From assembly GCA_020741775.1 (NCBI GenBank), contig DYYG01000037.1:1-64000 (forward strand): a stretch of DNA of 64,000 nucleotides, given 5' to 3'. Below the pieces are notes generated by a model that was not told the DNA's origin, did not search any database, and saw only the letters and a list, made by a program, of their open reading frames with translations. Position numbers and translations under genes: made by a program. The first letter of the stretch is position 1, and each line of letters begins with the position of its first letter. Shown here piece by piece: positions 26,394-34,914 of the stretch. The stretch is from Methylorubrum populi. GTDB taxonomy: Bacteria; Pseudomonadota; Alphaproteobacteria; Rhizobiales; Beijerinckiaceae.

Positions 26394-27538
26394 TGCCGTC
26401 CCGCAGCGCCACGCCGGACGCGCTCCGTGCCGCCGTCGAACCCGTCCCGGCCGTCGCCGCGGAGGCGGCGGCCTGGGATGCCCTGGCTTGCGGCGCGGCC
26501 GCGCCTCATCCGTTCTACACGCGGGCGGTGATCGAGGCCCACCGGGCCCACGGGCTTTGCCCGCCACGGCTCTCGGCCGTGGTGGTCCGCGAGGGCGGAG
26601 CGCCCGTGGCGCTGCTCCCCTTCCTTCTCCGCCCGGATATCGCCGGTCTCGGCGCCAGCCTCGCCCGGCCCTTCCTGTCGCCTTACGTGACCGAGAGCGC
26701 TCCTCTCGTCGCCGGGGGACCGGGCTTCGAGGCGCGGCTCGATGCCCTAGTCGAGGGGCTGGCGCGCGCCTCCGGCGGCCGGCCCTGGCGCTGGCCGCTG
26801 CTGGCAAGTGGCGGGCGGGTCGGAGCCGGGCTCCTCGCGGCCATGGGCAGGGCCGGCTGGCAGGTCGGCGTGGTGGACAGCTTCGAGCGGCCCGTGCTCG
26901 ACCGGCGGGCCGATTACGACGCTTTCCTCGCCGGCCACCCGCACCGCAGCCGCCTCAAGGATCTGCGCCGACGTCGGCGGCGGCTGGAGGAGAGCGGGGT
27001 GCTCGACCTCGAGACCGCGACGGAGGGCGCCGCCCTGGAGCGGGCCCTCGACACCTTCCTCGCCCTCGAGGCCGCCGGCTGGAAGGGCGCGGCCGGCACG
27101 GCCCTGCTGTGTCAGCCGCAGACGGAGCGCTTCGCCCGCGCCCTGTTCCGGTCCGAGGGCGGCGCCGTCGCCGTTCGCGCCGACCTGCTGCGGCTCGACG
27201 GGCGGGCGGTGGCCGCGAGCCTCGCCCTGGTTTGCGGCGGGACCGCCCATCTCCTCAAGACCGCCTATGACGAGACGCTTCGGGCGCAGGCTCCCGGCCT
27301 CGTCCTGGAAGATGCGATCGTGCAGGCCTTCCACGGGGAGGCCTTCGCCGGGCGGCTCGATTCGGCGACGATGCCGGGTTCGGCGCTGGAGAGCCTCTAT
27401 CCCGAGCGGGAGAAGATCGCCGAGATCATCGCCGTGCCGCCGGGCATCGGTTTGATCTCCCTGGAGCGACGCCTGCGCCTCGCCCGCTTCGAGCATCGCG
27501 CCCGCGCCGAGGCCAAGCGGCTGCTCCGGCGGGGCTGA
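26390..27538 (+). CDS. CelD/BcsL-type GNAT (FemAB-like) acyltransferase
   Basis: A 382-residue protein of the GNAT group called CelD/BcsL, often found with cellulose or exopolysaccharide genes. The N-terminal half has the WDALACGAAAPHPFYTRAVI entry pattern. The C-terminal half has a GNAT domain with ALDTFLALEAAGWKGAAGTA and the RLDGRAVAASLAL / HLLKTAYDE blocks typical of FemAB-like folds. The start is ATG 26390, overlapping the flippase stop. It may decorate the glycan carried by the flippase; the acyl donor is unknown. Confidence 0.75.
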   Translation: MMPSRSATPDALRAAVEPVPAVAAEAAAWDALACGAAAPHPFYTRAVIEAHRAHGLCPPRLSAVVVREGGAPVALLPFLLRPDIAGLGASLARPFLSPYVTESAPLVAGGPGFEARLDALVEGLARASGGRPWRWPLLASGGRVGAGLLAAMGRAGWQVGVVDSFERPVLDRRADYDAFLAGHPHRSRLKDLRRRRRRLEESGVLDLETATEGAALERALDTFLALEAAGWKGAAGTALLCQPQTERFARALFRSEGGAVAVRADLLRLDGRAVAASLALVCGGTAHLLKTAYDETLRAQAPGLVLEDAIVQAFHGEAFAGRLDSATMPGSALESLYPEREKIAEIIAVPPGIGLISLERRLRLARFEHRARAEAKRLLRRG

Positions 27539-27615
27539 TACGGCGCTTGAGCGATGATGCCATCCCGCCCTCCCGGAGGGATCGAACGGATGGCGTATGA
27601 GCCGGAGCGGCGAAC

Positions 27616-27930
27616 TCAGCGCACGGAGTTCTCGCCGTTGTTGCGCTGGACGCAGCGGTAGCCGGCGAAGCAGTACCGGTCATCAAGGGTGGGCTCGAAG
27701 GCGGGCGCGGCCGTCACCTCGTTGGTGCAGGCGCCGCTCTCGAAATGCACGGTCTCGTAGGCAGTCTGACTCGTGGCGAGCACGACCCTCCGCTCGCGCG
27801 CCACCAGGGCCTTCACGGCTCCGCAGGTGAGCGACGGGGTGAAGGGCCGCTCCTGTGCCGTGGCCGGCACAGCCGCGAGGGCGAGGGAGAGACAGACGCA
27901 GCGGGAAAGGATCGAGCGGTTCATCGTCAT
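27616..27930 (-). CDS. Small secreted protein with four mature cysteines
   Basis: A 104-residue protein with a signal peptide (cleavage near PATA-Q, residue 26). The mature part has four cysteines (CGAVKAL, ACTNEV, RYCFAGYRC), which suggests two disulfides in the periplasm. An alternative ATG two codons downstream (27924) is possible. No family is recognised. It converges on the CelD-like gene. Confidence 0.6.
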   Translation of the reverse strand: MTMNRSILSRCVCLSLALAAVPATAQERPFTPSLTCGAVKALVARERRVVLATSQTAYETVHFESGACTNEVTAAPAFEPTLDDRYCFAGYRCVQRNNGENSVR

Positions 27931-28080
27931 GGGTCCCGATTTGGGTCCGAGGTCAGGCGTGAGGTTCTGACCCGTGAACCGCCTTCGCGCCAAGCCGGTT
28001 CTCGCGGTTCCCTCCGCGCGTCGCTGGGAACAAGGGGCGGATCGCGGTTCTTGACCGGGGACGATTCCGGAGATCTGCCC

Positions 28081-28305
28081 TTGAGCGCCACCAAGCCCGA
28101 CGATCCTGCCGAGACTCCCGCCGCCCGGAGCTACGAGCAGCGTCCGGTCTCGCCCGCCGTTCAGGGGCGTCGCTCGCCCGGCGCCACCGAGCCGGGCGAT
28201 ATCGGCGCCTCGCGCGACGAGGAGGCGCCCCCGCGCGAGCACCCGCGCGCCAAGGACTGCGCCAAGGACCGCGCCAAGGACGGCGAAGGGTATCGCGGCG
28301 GCTGA
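28081..28305 (+). CDS. Possible small disordered hydrophilic protein
   Basis: A possible 74-residue product starting at TTG 28081, with GGAG about nine bases upstream. It is rich in proline, glutamate, aspartate, arginine and lysine and has one cysteine and no hydrophobic core. The tail repeats a lysine-aspartate unit (CAKDRAKD). It looks like the disordered small proteins encoded at 39145-40015. Start and coding status are uncertain. Confidence 0.35.
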   Translation: MSATKPDDPAETPAARSYEQRPVSPAVQGRRSPGATEPGDIGASRDEEAPPREHPRAKDCAKDRAKDGEGYRGG

Positions 28306-28346
28306 GTCTCCTGGGAAGGGCACGGGCGAAAGGGGGGGGAGGGGCG

Positions 28347-29159
28347 ATGCCGATCCAGATCTGCGTCACCTGCGGGACGAGCTTCCCCGAGATGCCGGCG
28401 CCGCCCGACCGTTGCCCGATCTGCGACGAGGAGCGGCAATACGTGCCGGCCTCGGGCCAGAACTGGACCACGCCGCAGGCGCTCGCCGCCGGCCATGCCA
28501 ATGCCTGGCGCCAGCTTGAGCCGAACCTGTTCGAGATCGAGACCCAGCCCCGCTTCGGCATCGGCCAGCGCGCCTTCCTGCTGCGCACGCCCCACGGCAA
28601 TGTTCTGTGGGACTGCCTTGCCCTGCTCGACGAGGCCACGGATGTCCTGGTACGCGCCCTCGGCGGGCTGTCCGCTATCGCGATCTCGCACCCCCACTAC
28701 TACACCACCATGCCCGATTGGGCGGCCGCCTTCGATGTGCCGGTTTATCTCCAGGCCCGCGACCGTGACTGGGTGATGCGGCCCGACGACCGAGTGGTGT
28801 TCTGGGACGAGGACGAGCGCAGCCTCGGACCTGGTCTGACCCTGCTGCGCCTCGGCGGCCACTTTCCCGGCGGCACCGTGCTGCATTGGCAGGACGGCGC
28901 GGAGGGGCGGGGGGCGCTTCTGACCGGCGACATCGTGCAGGTGGGGGCGGACCGGCGCTCCGTTTCCTTCCTGTGGAGCTATCCGAACTGGCTGCCGCTC
29001 GCCGGCGGCACCGTGGCCCGCATCGCGTCGCGCCTCGACGGATGGGCCTTCGAGCGCCTCTACGGCGCCTTCGGCCTGCATATCGGCGACGGCGCGAGCG
29101 CCGTCGTCAGCCGTTCGGCGGCGCGCTACCGGGCGCTGCTGGCGCAGGATCAGCCCTGA
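28347..29159 (+). CDS. Zinc-ribbon metallo-beta-lactamase-fold protein
   Basis: A 270-residue protein. Residues 6-26 form a CxxC...CxxC ribbon (C6, C9, C23, C26). A metallo-beta-lactamase fold follows, with AIAISHPHYYTTMPDW where the family has HxHxDH, then a GGHFPGGTVLHW histidine and an LTGDIVQVG aspartate. The first metal motif therefore lacks the usual Asp-His pair, so one of the two metal sites may be missing. The substrate is not known. It stands 41 bp after the small disordered ORF. Confidence 0.75.
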   Translation: MPIQICVTCGTSFPEMPAPPDRCPICDEERQYVPASGQNWTTPQALAAGHANAWRQLEPNLFEIETQPRFGIGQRAFLLRTPHGNVLWDCLALLDEATDVLVRALGGLSAIAISHPHYYTTMPDWAAAFDVPVYLQARDRDWVMRPDDRVVFWDEDERSLGPGLTLLRLGGHFPGGTVLHWQDGAEGRGALLTGDIVQVGADRRSVSFLWSYPNWLPLAGGTVARIASRLDGWAFERLYGAFGLHIGDGASAVVSRSAARYRALLAQDQP

Positions 29160-29307
29160 GGCCATCCTTGGTGCCACCTCTGCTGCCGCCTCTCGCCGGC
29201 CGGGGGAAGGCGGTCGCCCCCGCCAAGGCGCCGAGGAGGAGGGCGAGGCCGAACCGCCAGCCGGAACGGTCCGGACCCCGGCGGAGCGAACCCCTGTCCT
29301 TGCGCAT
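29107..29307 (-). CDS. Possible small membrane-anchored protein
   Basis: A possible 66-residue product starting at ATG 29307, behind a strong GGGGGAGG site. It has a basic N-terminus, one hydrophobic segment (about 18-34) and a glycine/proline-rich tail. Its end overlaps the metallo-beta-lactamase-fold gene by 53 bp in antisense. No family is recognised. Confidence 0.32.
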   Translation of the reverse strand: MRKDRGSLRRGPDRSGWRFGLALLLGALAGATAFPRPARGGSRGGTKDGLRADPAPAAPGSAPPNG

Positions 29308-29520
29308 CGATGGCCTCCCCCTTTCACCCGATGAGGCAACGCCGGCCGGCATGGGACCGTTCATAGAGGCCGTTCATGGAGCCGTTCACTGGCGCCGTCC
29401 GCGTTGCCTCGGCGGGGGCGGGCGGCCTATAAGCCGTGTTCCAGACATTTCCCGCGCGGCGTCGAGGCTCCTTCATCGGAAGCAGCCTTCTGGCCGAACG
29501 AACGAGAAGACGATCCCGTC

Positions 29521-30267
29521 ATGGCCGGGCATTCCCAGTTCAAGAACATCATGCACCGCAAGGGCCGCGTCGATGCGGTCCGCTCGAAGGTGTTCAGCAA
29601 GCTCGCCCGTGAAATCACGGTGGCGGCCAAGCTCGGCACCCCCGACCCGACGATGAACCCGCGCCTGCGCGCCGCCATCCTCGCGGCCCGGGCCGAGAAC
29701 ATGCCCAAGGACAACATCGAGCGCGCCATCAAGAAGGCGGCTGGCAATGACGGCGAGAACTACGAGGATATCCGCTACGAGGGCTACGGCCCCGGCGGCG
29801 CCGCGCTGATCGTCGAGGCGCAAACCGACAACCGCAACCGCACGGCGAGCGACGTGCGCTCGGCCTTCACCAAATCCGGCGGTAGCCTCGCCGAAACCGG
29901 CGCCGTCGCCTTCATGTTCGACCGGGTCGGCGTGATCGCCTATCCGCCGGAGGTCGCCGACGCCGACACGATGCTGGAGGCCGCCATCGAGGCCGGCGCC
30001 GACGACGTGCGCTCGGATGCCGATGGCCATGAGGTCATCTGCGCGCAGGATGCCTATGGCGAGGTCTCGAAGGCGCTCGAAGCGCGCTTCGGCGAGCCGC
30101 GCCGCACCGGCCTGATCTGGAAGGCGCAGAATACCATCGATGTCGATGACGAGACTGGCGAGAAGCTGATCCGCCTCGTGGAGGTGATCGAGGATCAGGA
30201 CGACGTGCAGAACGTCTACGTGAACTTCGCCCTCTCCGAAGCCCTGGTGGAGAAGATGGGCGCCTGA
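29521..30267 (+). CDS. yebC: YebC/PmpR-family regulator or translation factor
   Basis: A 248-residue YebC-family protein. The opening [19 protein letters not shown] is diagnostic, followed by [16 protein letters not shown] and the [27 protein letters not shown] block. Members act as DNA-binding regulators or relieve ribosome stalling. The usual neighbours ruvC-ruvA-ruvB are not adjacent here; ruvA and ruvC lie 14-16 kb away. The start at 29521 is set by the family N-terminus. Confidence 0.93.
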   Translation: MAGHSQFKNIMHRKGRVDAVRSKVFSKLAREITVAAKLGTPDPTMNPRLRAAILAARAENMPKDNIERAIKKAAGNDGENYEDIRYEGYGPGGAALIVEAQTDNRNRTASDVRSAFTKSGGSLAETGAVAFMFDRVGVIAYPPEVADADTMLEAAIEAGADDVRSDADGHEVICAQDAYGEVSKALEARFGEPRRTGLIWKAQNTIDVDDETGEKLIRLVEVIEDQDDVQNVYVNFALSEALVEKMGA

Positions 30268-30676
30268 GTGCCTGGTTGAACCCACTTGCCGGACCAACTC
30301 CCACCATCCTCATGCTGAGGCGCTCGCGCAGCGAGCCTCGAAGCACTCCGGAACGCTCGATCCCATGACCTTCCTCCGCTGGAGGAAGCGTCGCGGGGTG
30401 TTTCGAAGCTGCCGGCGCCGTGCCGCGATGAGGACCGTCATGCAGGCTGGGATCGATCGGTTGAACAGGTTCTAAGGGGCCTGTTTCGGAGCGCGGATAT
30501 CCCCTCCGCCCCCTATCCTGAGATGTTCACCCCGGCGGCTTGGCACAGGGGGCAGCCGAGGGCCGCAGCATGCTGCCGATTTGTCGCGCGGCTGACTTTT
30601 GTTGGTGCGCTATATGCCCGGCGATGCCGGTGCCGAGCCGGCGACCGAATGACCGCTAGGCTCGCTTTCTCGACCG
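30268..30676. other. Intergenic region containing a repeat-like element
   Basis: In these 409 bp no gene is supported. The first half is the palindrome-rich element described at 30300-30440. The second half has no clear structure. Confidence 0.45.
30300..30440. repeat. Palindromic intergenic repeat-like element
   Basis: CATCCTCATGCTGAGG and CGCTCGCGCAGCGAGCC near 30306-30345, a perfect CTTCCTCC-GCT-GGAGGAAG hairpin (30370-30388), and a GATGAGGACCGTCATG end near 30430 resemble dispersed elements of the CCTCATxCTGAGG type known from Rhizobiales intergenic regions. Identification is from memory, and other copies lie outside this window. Confidence 0.4.
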
Positions 30677-31591
30677 ATGCACGACCGCCCGCTCATCCTC
30701 GGCATTCATGGGCTCGCCAATAAGCCGCCCCGGGAAGAGAAGCAGGCATGGTGGGGCCAGTCGATCGCGGAGGGGCTTCGGCGCAATGTCGGGCGGGCAC
30801 CGCCGGATCTTCCCTTCGACTTCGTGTACTGGGCCGACCTGCGCTACGATGCGCCGCTCGCCGACGATCACAATCGCGAGCCCTACTATCCCGCCCGGGG
30901 GAGGGGGCCGTTCCCGAGCCCCGACGGGGTCTGCGCGCCGACCCTGACCGACCGGCTCTATCGGGCCATCGAGTGGATCCAGGTGAAGGCCGGGCATTTG
31001 GTTCTCGACGACCTCATCATCGAGCACCGGCTCGACGATCTATGGGGCTATTACGAGGACATCATTTTCCGGGAGGCCGCCCGCGACCGGCTGCGGCAGG
31101 CCCTGGCGCAGCATGAGGGCCGCCCGCTGCTGCTCGCGGCTCATTCCATGGGCTCGCTGATCGCCTACGACGTGCTGCGGCTGCTCGAACGCCAGGGAAA
31201 CCTGCCCGTGATCGCCCACTTCGTCTCCATGGGCGCACCGCTCGGACTGGCCGAGATCAAGCGCCGGCTTGCGTCCGAGCATGGCGACCTGCGCGTGCCC
31301 GAGGCGGTGGCCCGCTGGAGCAATCTCGGCGACCGGGAGGATCTGGCGACGGTCGGCACCACGCTGGCGGAGGCCTATGCCCCGAACCGGGCCGGGATCG
31401 GCGTGATCGATTGCCCCGTGATCAATGCTTATCGCCGTCCGCGCGGCGGCAAGAACCCGCACAAATCCTACGGCTATCTGCGCACGCCGGAATTTTCGCG
31501 AGCCGTGGCGGCGTTTCTGAACGAGGAGACGCGGGCAGGATCTGAGAACAGGGCCGAACCGGCCGCGCTATCGACCGCTTCGGGAGCCTGA
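30677..31591 (+). CDS. Alpha/beta hydrolase
   Basis: A 304-residue hydrolase. GIHGLANKP (9-17) supplies the oxyanion HG motif. The nucleophile elbow is AHSMGS, with serine in GHSxG-type form. VGTTLAEAYAPNRAG and a late HKSYGYL segment are candidates for the remaining triad. No lid domain or signal peptide is seen, so it is probably cytoplasmic. The substrate is unknown. It is convergent with prk. Confidence 0.65.
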   Translation: MHDRPLILGIHGLANKPPREEKQAWWGQSIAEGLRRNVGRAPPDLPFDFVYWADLRYDAPLADDHNREPYYPARGRGPFPSPDGVCAPTLTDRLYRAIEWIQVKAGHLVLDDLIIEHRLDDLWGYYEDIIFREAARDRLRQALAQHEGRPLLLAAHSMGSLIAYDVLRLLERQGNLPVIAHFVSMGAPLGLAEIKRRLASEHGDLRVPEAVARWSNLGDREDLATVGTTLAEAYAPNRAGIGVIDCPVINAYRRPRGGKNPHKSYGYLRTPEFSRAVAAFLNEETRAGSENRAEPAALSTASGA

Positions 31592-31659
31592 GAGAGCGGC
31601 CGCCCCCGCGTTCCTGCGCGGCTTCCGTCGTGGCAACTCAGAGCAAGGCGCAACCCGTA

Positions 31660-32520
31660 TCACGCCAGCCGCCGCCGCCGCTCCACCAGTTGCATGATGA
31701 TCGGTGTGAGGATCAGCTGCATCGCCAGATCGAGTTTGCCGCCGGGAATCACGATGGAATTGGCCCGGCTCATGAAGCTGTCGTGGATCATCGAGACCAG
31801 ATAGGAGAAGTCGATCCCCTTCGGATCCTTGAAGCGGATCACCACCATCGACTCGTCTGCGGTCGGGATCCAGCGGGCGATGAAGGGGTTCGAGGTGTCG
31901 ACCATCGGCACCCGCTGGAAGTTGATGTCGGTCCATGAGAATTGCGGGCAGATCGTCTGCACGTAATCCGGCATCCGCCGCAGGATCACGTCGGTGACGG
32001 CCTCCGTCGAGTAGCCCCGGGTCGAGCGGTCCCGGTGCAGCTTCTGGATCCATTCGAGATTGATGACCGGCACTACCCCGATCTTGAGATCGGGGTAGCG
32101 GGCGAGATCGACGTTGTTGTCGACCACGCAGCCGTGCAGGCCCTCGTAGAAGAGGAGATCCGAGCCGGGCTGGAACGGCTCCCACGGCGTGAAGCTGCCG
32201 GCGGGCACGCCGTAACGGACGGCATCCGCCTCCTCGTGGGCGTAGTGCCGGGTCCGGCCGGTGCCGGATTCGCTGTAGCTGCGGAACACCTCCTCCAATT
32301 CCGGAAGGAGGTTGGCCCGGGGGGCGAAGTGGCTCAGCGTCGGCTCATGCGCCATCATCGCCCGCATGGTGTCGCGGTCATAGGCGTGGAAGCCGTCGCC
32401 CTCGATATAGACGGCGCTCACATCCTCCCGGCGGAAGATCTGCTCGAAGGTGTTGCGCACAGAGGTGGTCCCGGCCCCCGAGGAGCCGGTGACCGAGATG
32501 ATGGGATGACGCGCCGACAT
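31660..32520 (-). CDS. prk: Phosphoribulokinase
   Basis: A 286-residue phosphoribulokinase that makes ribulose 1,5-bisphosphate from ribulose 5-phosphate and ATP. The P-loop is GSSGAGTTS (12-20), followed by EGDGFHAYDR and the FYEGLHGCVV block, which are typical of the proteobacterial class I enzyme. The start at 32520 fits the family N-terminus. It lies 149 bp downstream of fbp. In Methylorubrum extorquens this enzyme is known to serve a regulatory purpose, supplying ribulose bisphosphate as effector of QscR, rather than carbon fixation; that may apply here. Confidence 0.93.
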   Translation of the reverse strand: MSARHPIISVTGSSGAGTTSVRNTFEQIFRREDVSAVYIEGDGFHAYDRDTMRAMMAHEPTLSHFAPRANLLPELEEVFRSYSESGTGRTRHYAHEEADAVRYGVPAGSFTPWEPFQPGSDLLFYEGLHGCVVDNNVDLARYPDLKIGVVPVINLEWIQKLHRDRSTRGYSTEAVTDVILRRMPDYVQTICPQFSWTDINFQRVPMVDTSNPFIARWIPTADESMVVIRFKDPKGIDFSYLVSMIHDSFMSRANSIVIPGGKLDLAMQLILTPIIMQLVERRRRLA

Positions 32521-32669
32521 GGGCTCTTCAAATGAATCGGGCCGGGTGCCTTGTTCCAGGCGGCGATGATCCCGGCTCATCGCCTGCCTGCCCGCGCGAA
32601 GGCGCGGCGGCGGTCGTCCCGCCCGATGCCTCGTCTTGACCGGACGGTCGGGGACGAGGCGTCCTGCGC

Positions 32670-33716
32670 TCAGCTGCGCATCAGGCCGCGCTGGCCGAAC
32701 AGGGGCGAGCGGCCGGCGGTGGGCTGGCGCCCGTCATAGTACTTGGCGACGCAATCGACCTCCTCGGCGGAACCGAACACCAGCGGCGAACGCTCGTGGA
32801 TCTTGGCGGCGACCCGGTCGAGGATGCGGCCCTGGCCGTCGGTGGCGCCGCCGCCCGCCTGCTCGATCAGGAAGGCGATTGGCGCGGTCTCGTAAAGGAG
32901 GCGCAGACGCCCCTGCGCGTAGCCCTTCCGGTTGTCGCCCGGATACAGGAACACGCCGCCGCGGATCAGCACCCGCTGCGCGTCCGCCACCAGGGCGGCG
33001 GTCCAGCGCATGTTGAAGTCGCGGTCGCGCGGGCCTTCCGAGCCACGCAGGCAATCCTCGATGAAGGCCTTCACCGGCGCATCCCAGTGGCGGGCGTTCG
33101 AGGCGTTGATGGCGTATTCGTTGGCGCTCGGAACGATCTTCATCGCGTCGTGGGTGAGGCGGAACTGGCCCGCCGCCCGGTCGAGGGTGAAGATGCGGGT
33201 GCCGTTGCCCAGCGTCAGCGCGAAGGTGGTGGCCGGGCCGTAGACGACGAAGCCGGCGGCCGTCTGCGTGGTGCCGGGCGTCAGGAAGGAGGCGTTCGGA
33301 TCCTCGCTCCGCGATACTGGGCGGATGCCGAAAATGGTGCCGACCACCATGCCGACGCCGATATTGGAGGAGCCGTCGAGCGGATCGATGGCCACCGCCA
33401 GGGGCGCGTCGGCCTTCAACTCGACCACGTCCTCGGCCTCCTCCGAGGCGACCTGCGCCACGGGGGCCTGCTCCAGCGCCTGCATGAAGCGCTTGTGGGC
33501 GATCACGTCGAGCGCCTTCTGCACGTCGCCGTCGCTGTTATGCTCACCCTGGGCGGCGAGATCTCCCGCCAGCGCCCCGCGCCCGACCACTTCGCTCACA
33601 TCGATGGCGGCGGCAGCCAGGGCCCGGATCGTGGCGGCGGTGTCGGCCAGCGCGGCGTCACGCGCGATCTCGGCGTCGAGATGGTCGTCGAGGGATGACC
33701 CGATCGGCTTCGTCAT
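32670..33716 (-). CDS. fbp: Class I fructose-1,6-bisphosphatase
   Basis: A 348-residue class I enzyme hydrolysing fructose 1,6-bisphosphate to fructose 6-phosphate. AIDPLDGSSNI is the metal-binding motif, and GRLRLLYETAPIAFLIEQAGG is the C-terminal signature with the catalytic region. In Calvin-cycle organisms the same gene is called cbbF. It faces away from the LysR gene across a 208-bp control region and precedes prk. Confidence 0.95.
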   Translation of the reverse strand: MTKPIGSSLDDHLDAEIARDAALADTAATIRALAAAAIDVSEVVGRGALAGDLAAQGEHNSDGDVQKALDVIAHKRFMQALEQAPVAQVASEEAEDVVELKADAPLAVAIDPLDGSSNIGVGMVVGTIFGIRPVSRSEDPNASFLTPGTTQTAAGFVVYGPATTFALTLGNGTRIFTLDRAAGQFRLTHDAMKIVPSANEYAINASNARHWDAPVKAFIEDCLRGSEGPRDRDFNMRWTAALVADAQRVLIRGGVFLYPGDNRKGYAQGRLRLLYETAPIAFLIEQAGGGATDGQGRILDRVAAKIHERSPLVFGSAEEVDCVAKYYDGRQPTAGRSPLFGQRGLMRS

Positions 33717-33898
33717 CGTCTTAAGGCTCGCTCCCGTCGCGGCCGCGCCTCGGCCCTGGCGGGGCCTGCGCGGCGTTCTTGTCGGCCATGTCCGCCCGGG
33801 GCGTACCGGCTTTTCCCAGGCATGATACGCTGCGCGACGGTGGCAACGCCAGACGGCACAGGTCTGCTGTCGAAAGAATTCTAAAAAAACTTGTGGTG

Positions 33899-33923
33899 CT
33901 CCGCAAAAAAACTAAAAGCGGAG
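33899..33923. promoter_or_regulatory. Dyad before the LysR-type regulator
   Basis: CTCCGC (33899-33904) and GCGGAG (33918-33923) form a dyad with a 13-base A-rich centre. It ends one base before the regulator's ATG, which is typical of an autoregulatory LysR operator. The 208-bp gap also holds the fbp promoter, so the site could control both directions. Confidence 0.45.
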
Positions 33924-33924
33924 T

Positions 33925-34914
33925 ATGCGCAATCTCTCGCTCAAGCAGCTTCAGGCGGTGGCCGCGGTGGCGCGGCTCGGCACCATGACGCGGGCCGCGC
34001 AGGAGCTCAACGTCACCTCCGCCGCGCTCTATGCCCGGATCCGCCAACTCGAGGAGGAGGCGGGCCTCCTCCTGTTCGACCGCACTCCCACCGGCCTCAA
34101 GCCGACCGATGCCGGCCGCGAGATGCTGTGGGCCATCAACAGCATCAACACGGTGCTGGAGACCTGTACCGACCGGTTGCGGACCCTGAAGGGTGGTGGC
34201 GGCGGCCGGGTCGGCCTCGGCGTGGTCTCGACGGCGAAATATTTCGCGCCGCTCGTCATCGCCGGCTTCATGGAGAGCCACCCGAAGGTCGAGATCTCCC
34301 TGACGGTGGGCAACCGCCAGGACACGATCGAGGCCCTGCGCAATTACGACATCGATTTCGCGATCATGGGCCGCCCCCCGCGGGACTTCGCCATCGAGGC
34401 AGAGACCTTCGGGCCCCATCCGCTGGTGCTGATCGCCGCGCCGGATCATCCGATGGCGGGGCGGCGCGGCCTGACGCGCGCGGATCTGGCGGAGGAATCC
34501 TTCCTCGTGCGAGAAGAGGGCTCGGGCACGCGCTCGGTCTTCGAGGAGTTCATGAGCGGCGTCATGATCCGCCGGGCCAAGCTCGGTATCGATTCGGGTT
34601 CCAACGAGACGCTCAAGCAGGCGGTGATGGCCGGTCTCGGTATCGCGCTGCTGTCGGGCCATTCCGTCGCGGCGGAGATCGAGAGCGGACGCCTCGTGCT
34701 CCTCGACGTGGAGGGCCTGCCGATCCGCCGAGACTGGTACGTCGTGCGCCGCGCCGACAAGGTGCTCGGCCCGGCCTCCGACGCGTTCTGGGACTATCTC
34801 GCCCGGGAGGGCCGCCGTTTCCTGCCGGACATCCCCGGCGGCTTCTTCTCGGAGAACGCGGTGGACGGCGCCGTGGCCGAGCCTGCCCGCAGCCCCGCCG
34901 AGGCGGGCGAATGA
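33925..34914 (+). CDS. LysR-family regulator, CbbR/QscR-like
   Basis: A 329-residue LysR-type regulator. The N-terminal winged helix-turn-helix (about 1-60: LSLKQLQAVAAVARLGTMT then AAQELNVTSAALYARIRQLEE) is followed by a periplasmic-binding-protein-like effector domain (about 90-300). The opening, the divergent prk-fbp genes and the size match CbbR and its methylotroph relative QscR, which activates serine-cycle genes and senses ribulose bisphosphate. CbbR versus QscR cannot be settled from the sequence alone. The ribosome-binding site is weak (GGAG two bases before the ATG). It overlaps the next gene by four bases. Confidence 0.88.
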   Translation: MRNLSLKQLQAVAAVARLGTMTRAAQELNVTSAALYARIRQLEEEAGLLLFDRTPTGLKPTDAGREMLWAINSINTVLETCTDRLRTLKGGGGGRVGLGVVSTAKYFAPLVIAGFMESHPKVEISLTVGNRQDTIEALRNYDIDFAIMGRPPRDFAIEAETFGPHPLVLIAAPDHPMAGRRGLTRADLAEESFLVREEGSGTRSVFEEFMSGVMIRRAKLGIDSGSNETLKQAVMAGLGIALLSGHSVAAEIESGRLVLLDVEGLPIRRDWYVVRRADKVLGPASDAFWDYLAREGRRFLPDIPGGFFSENAVDGAVAEPARSPAEAGE

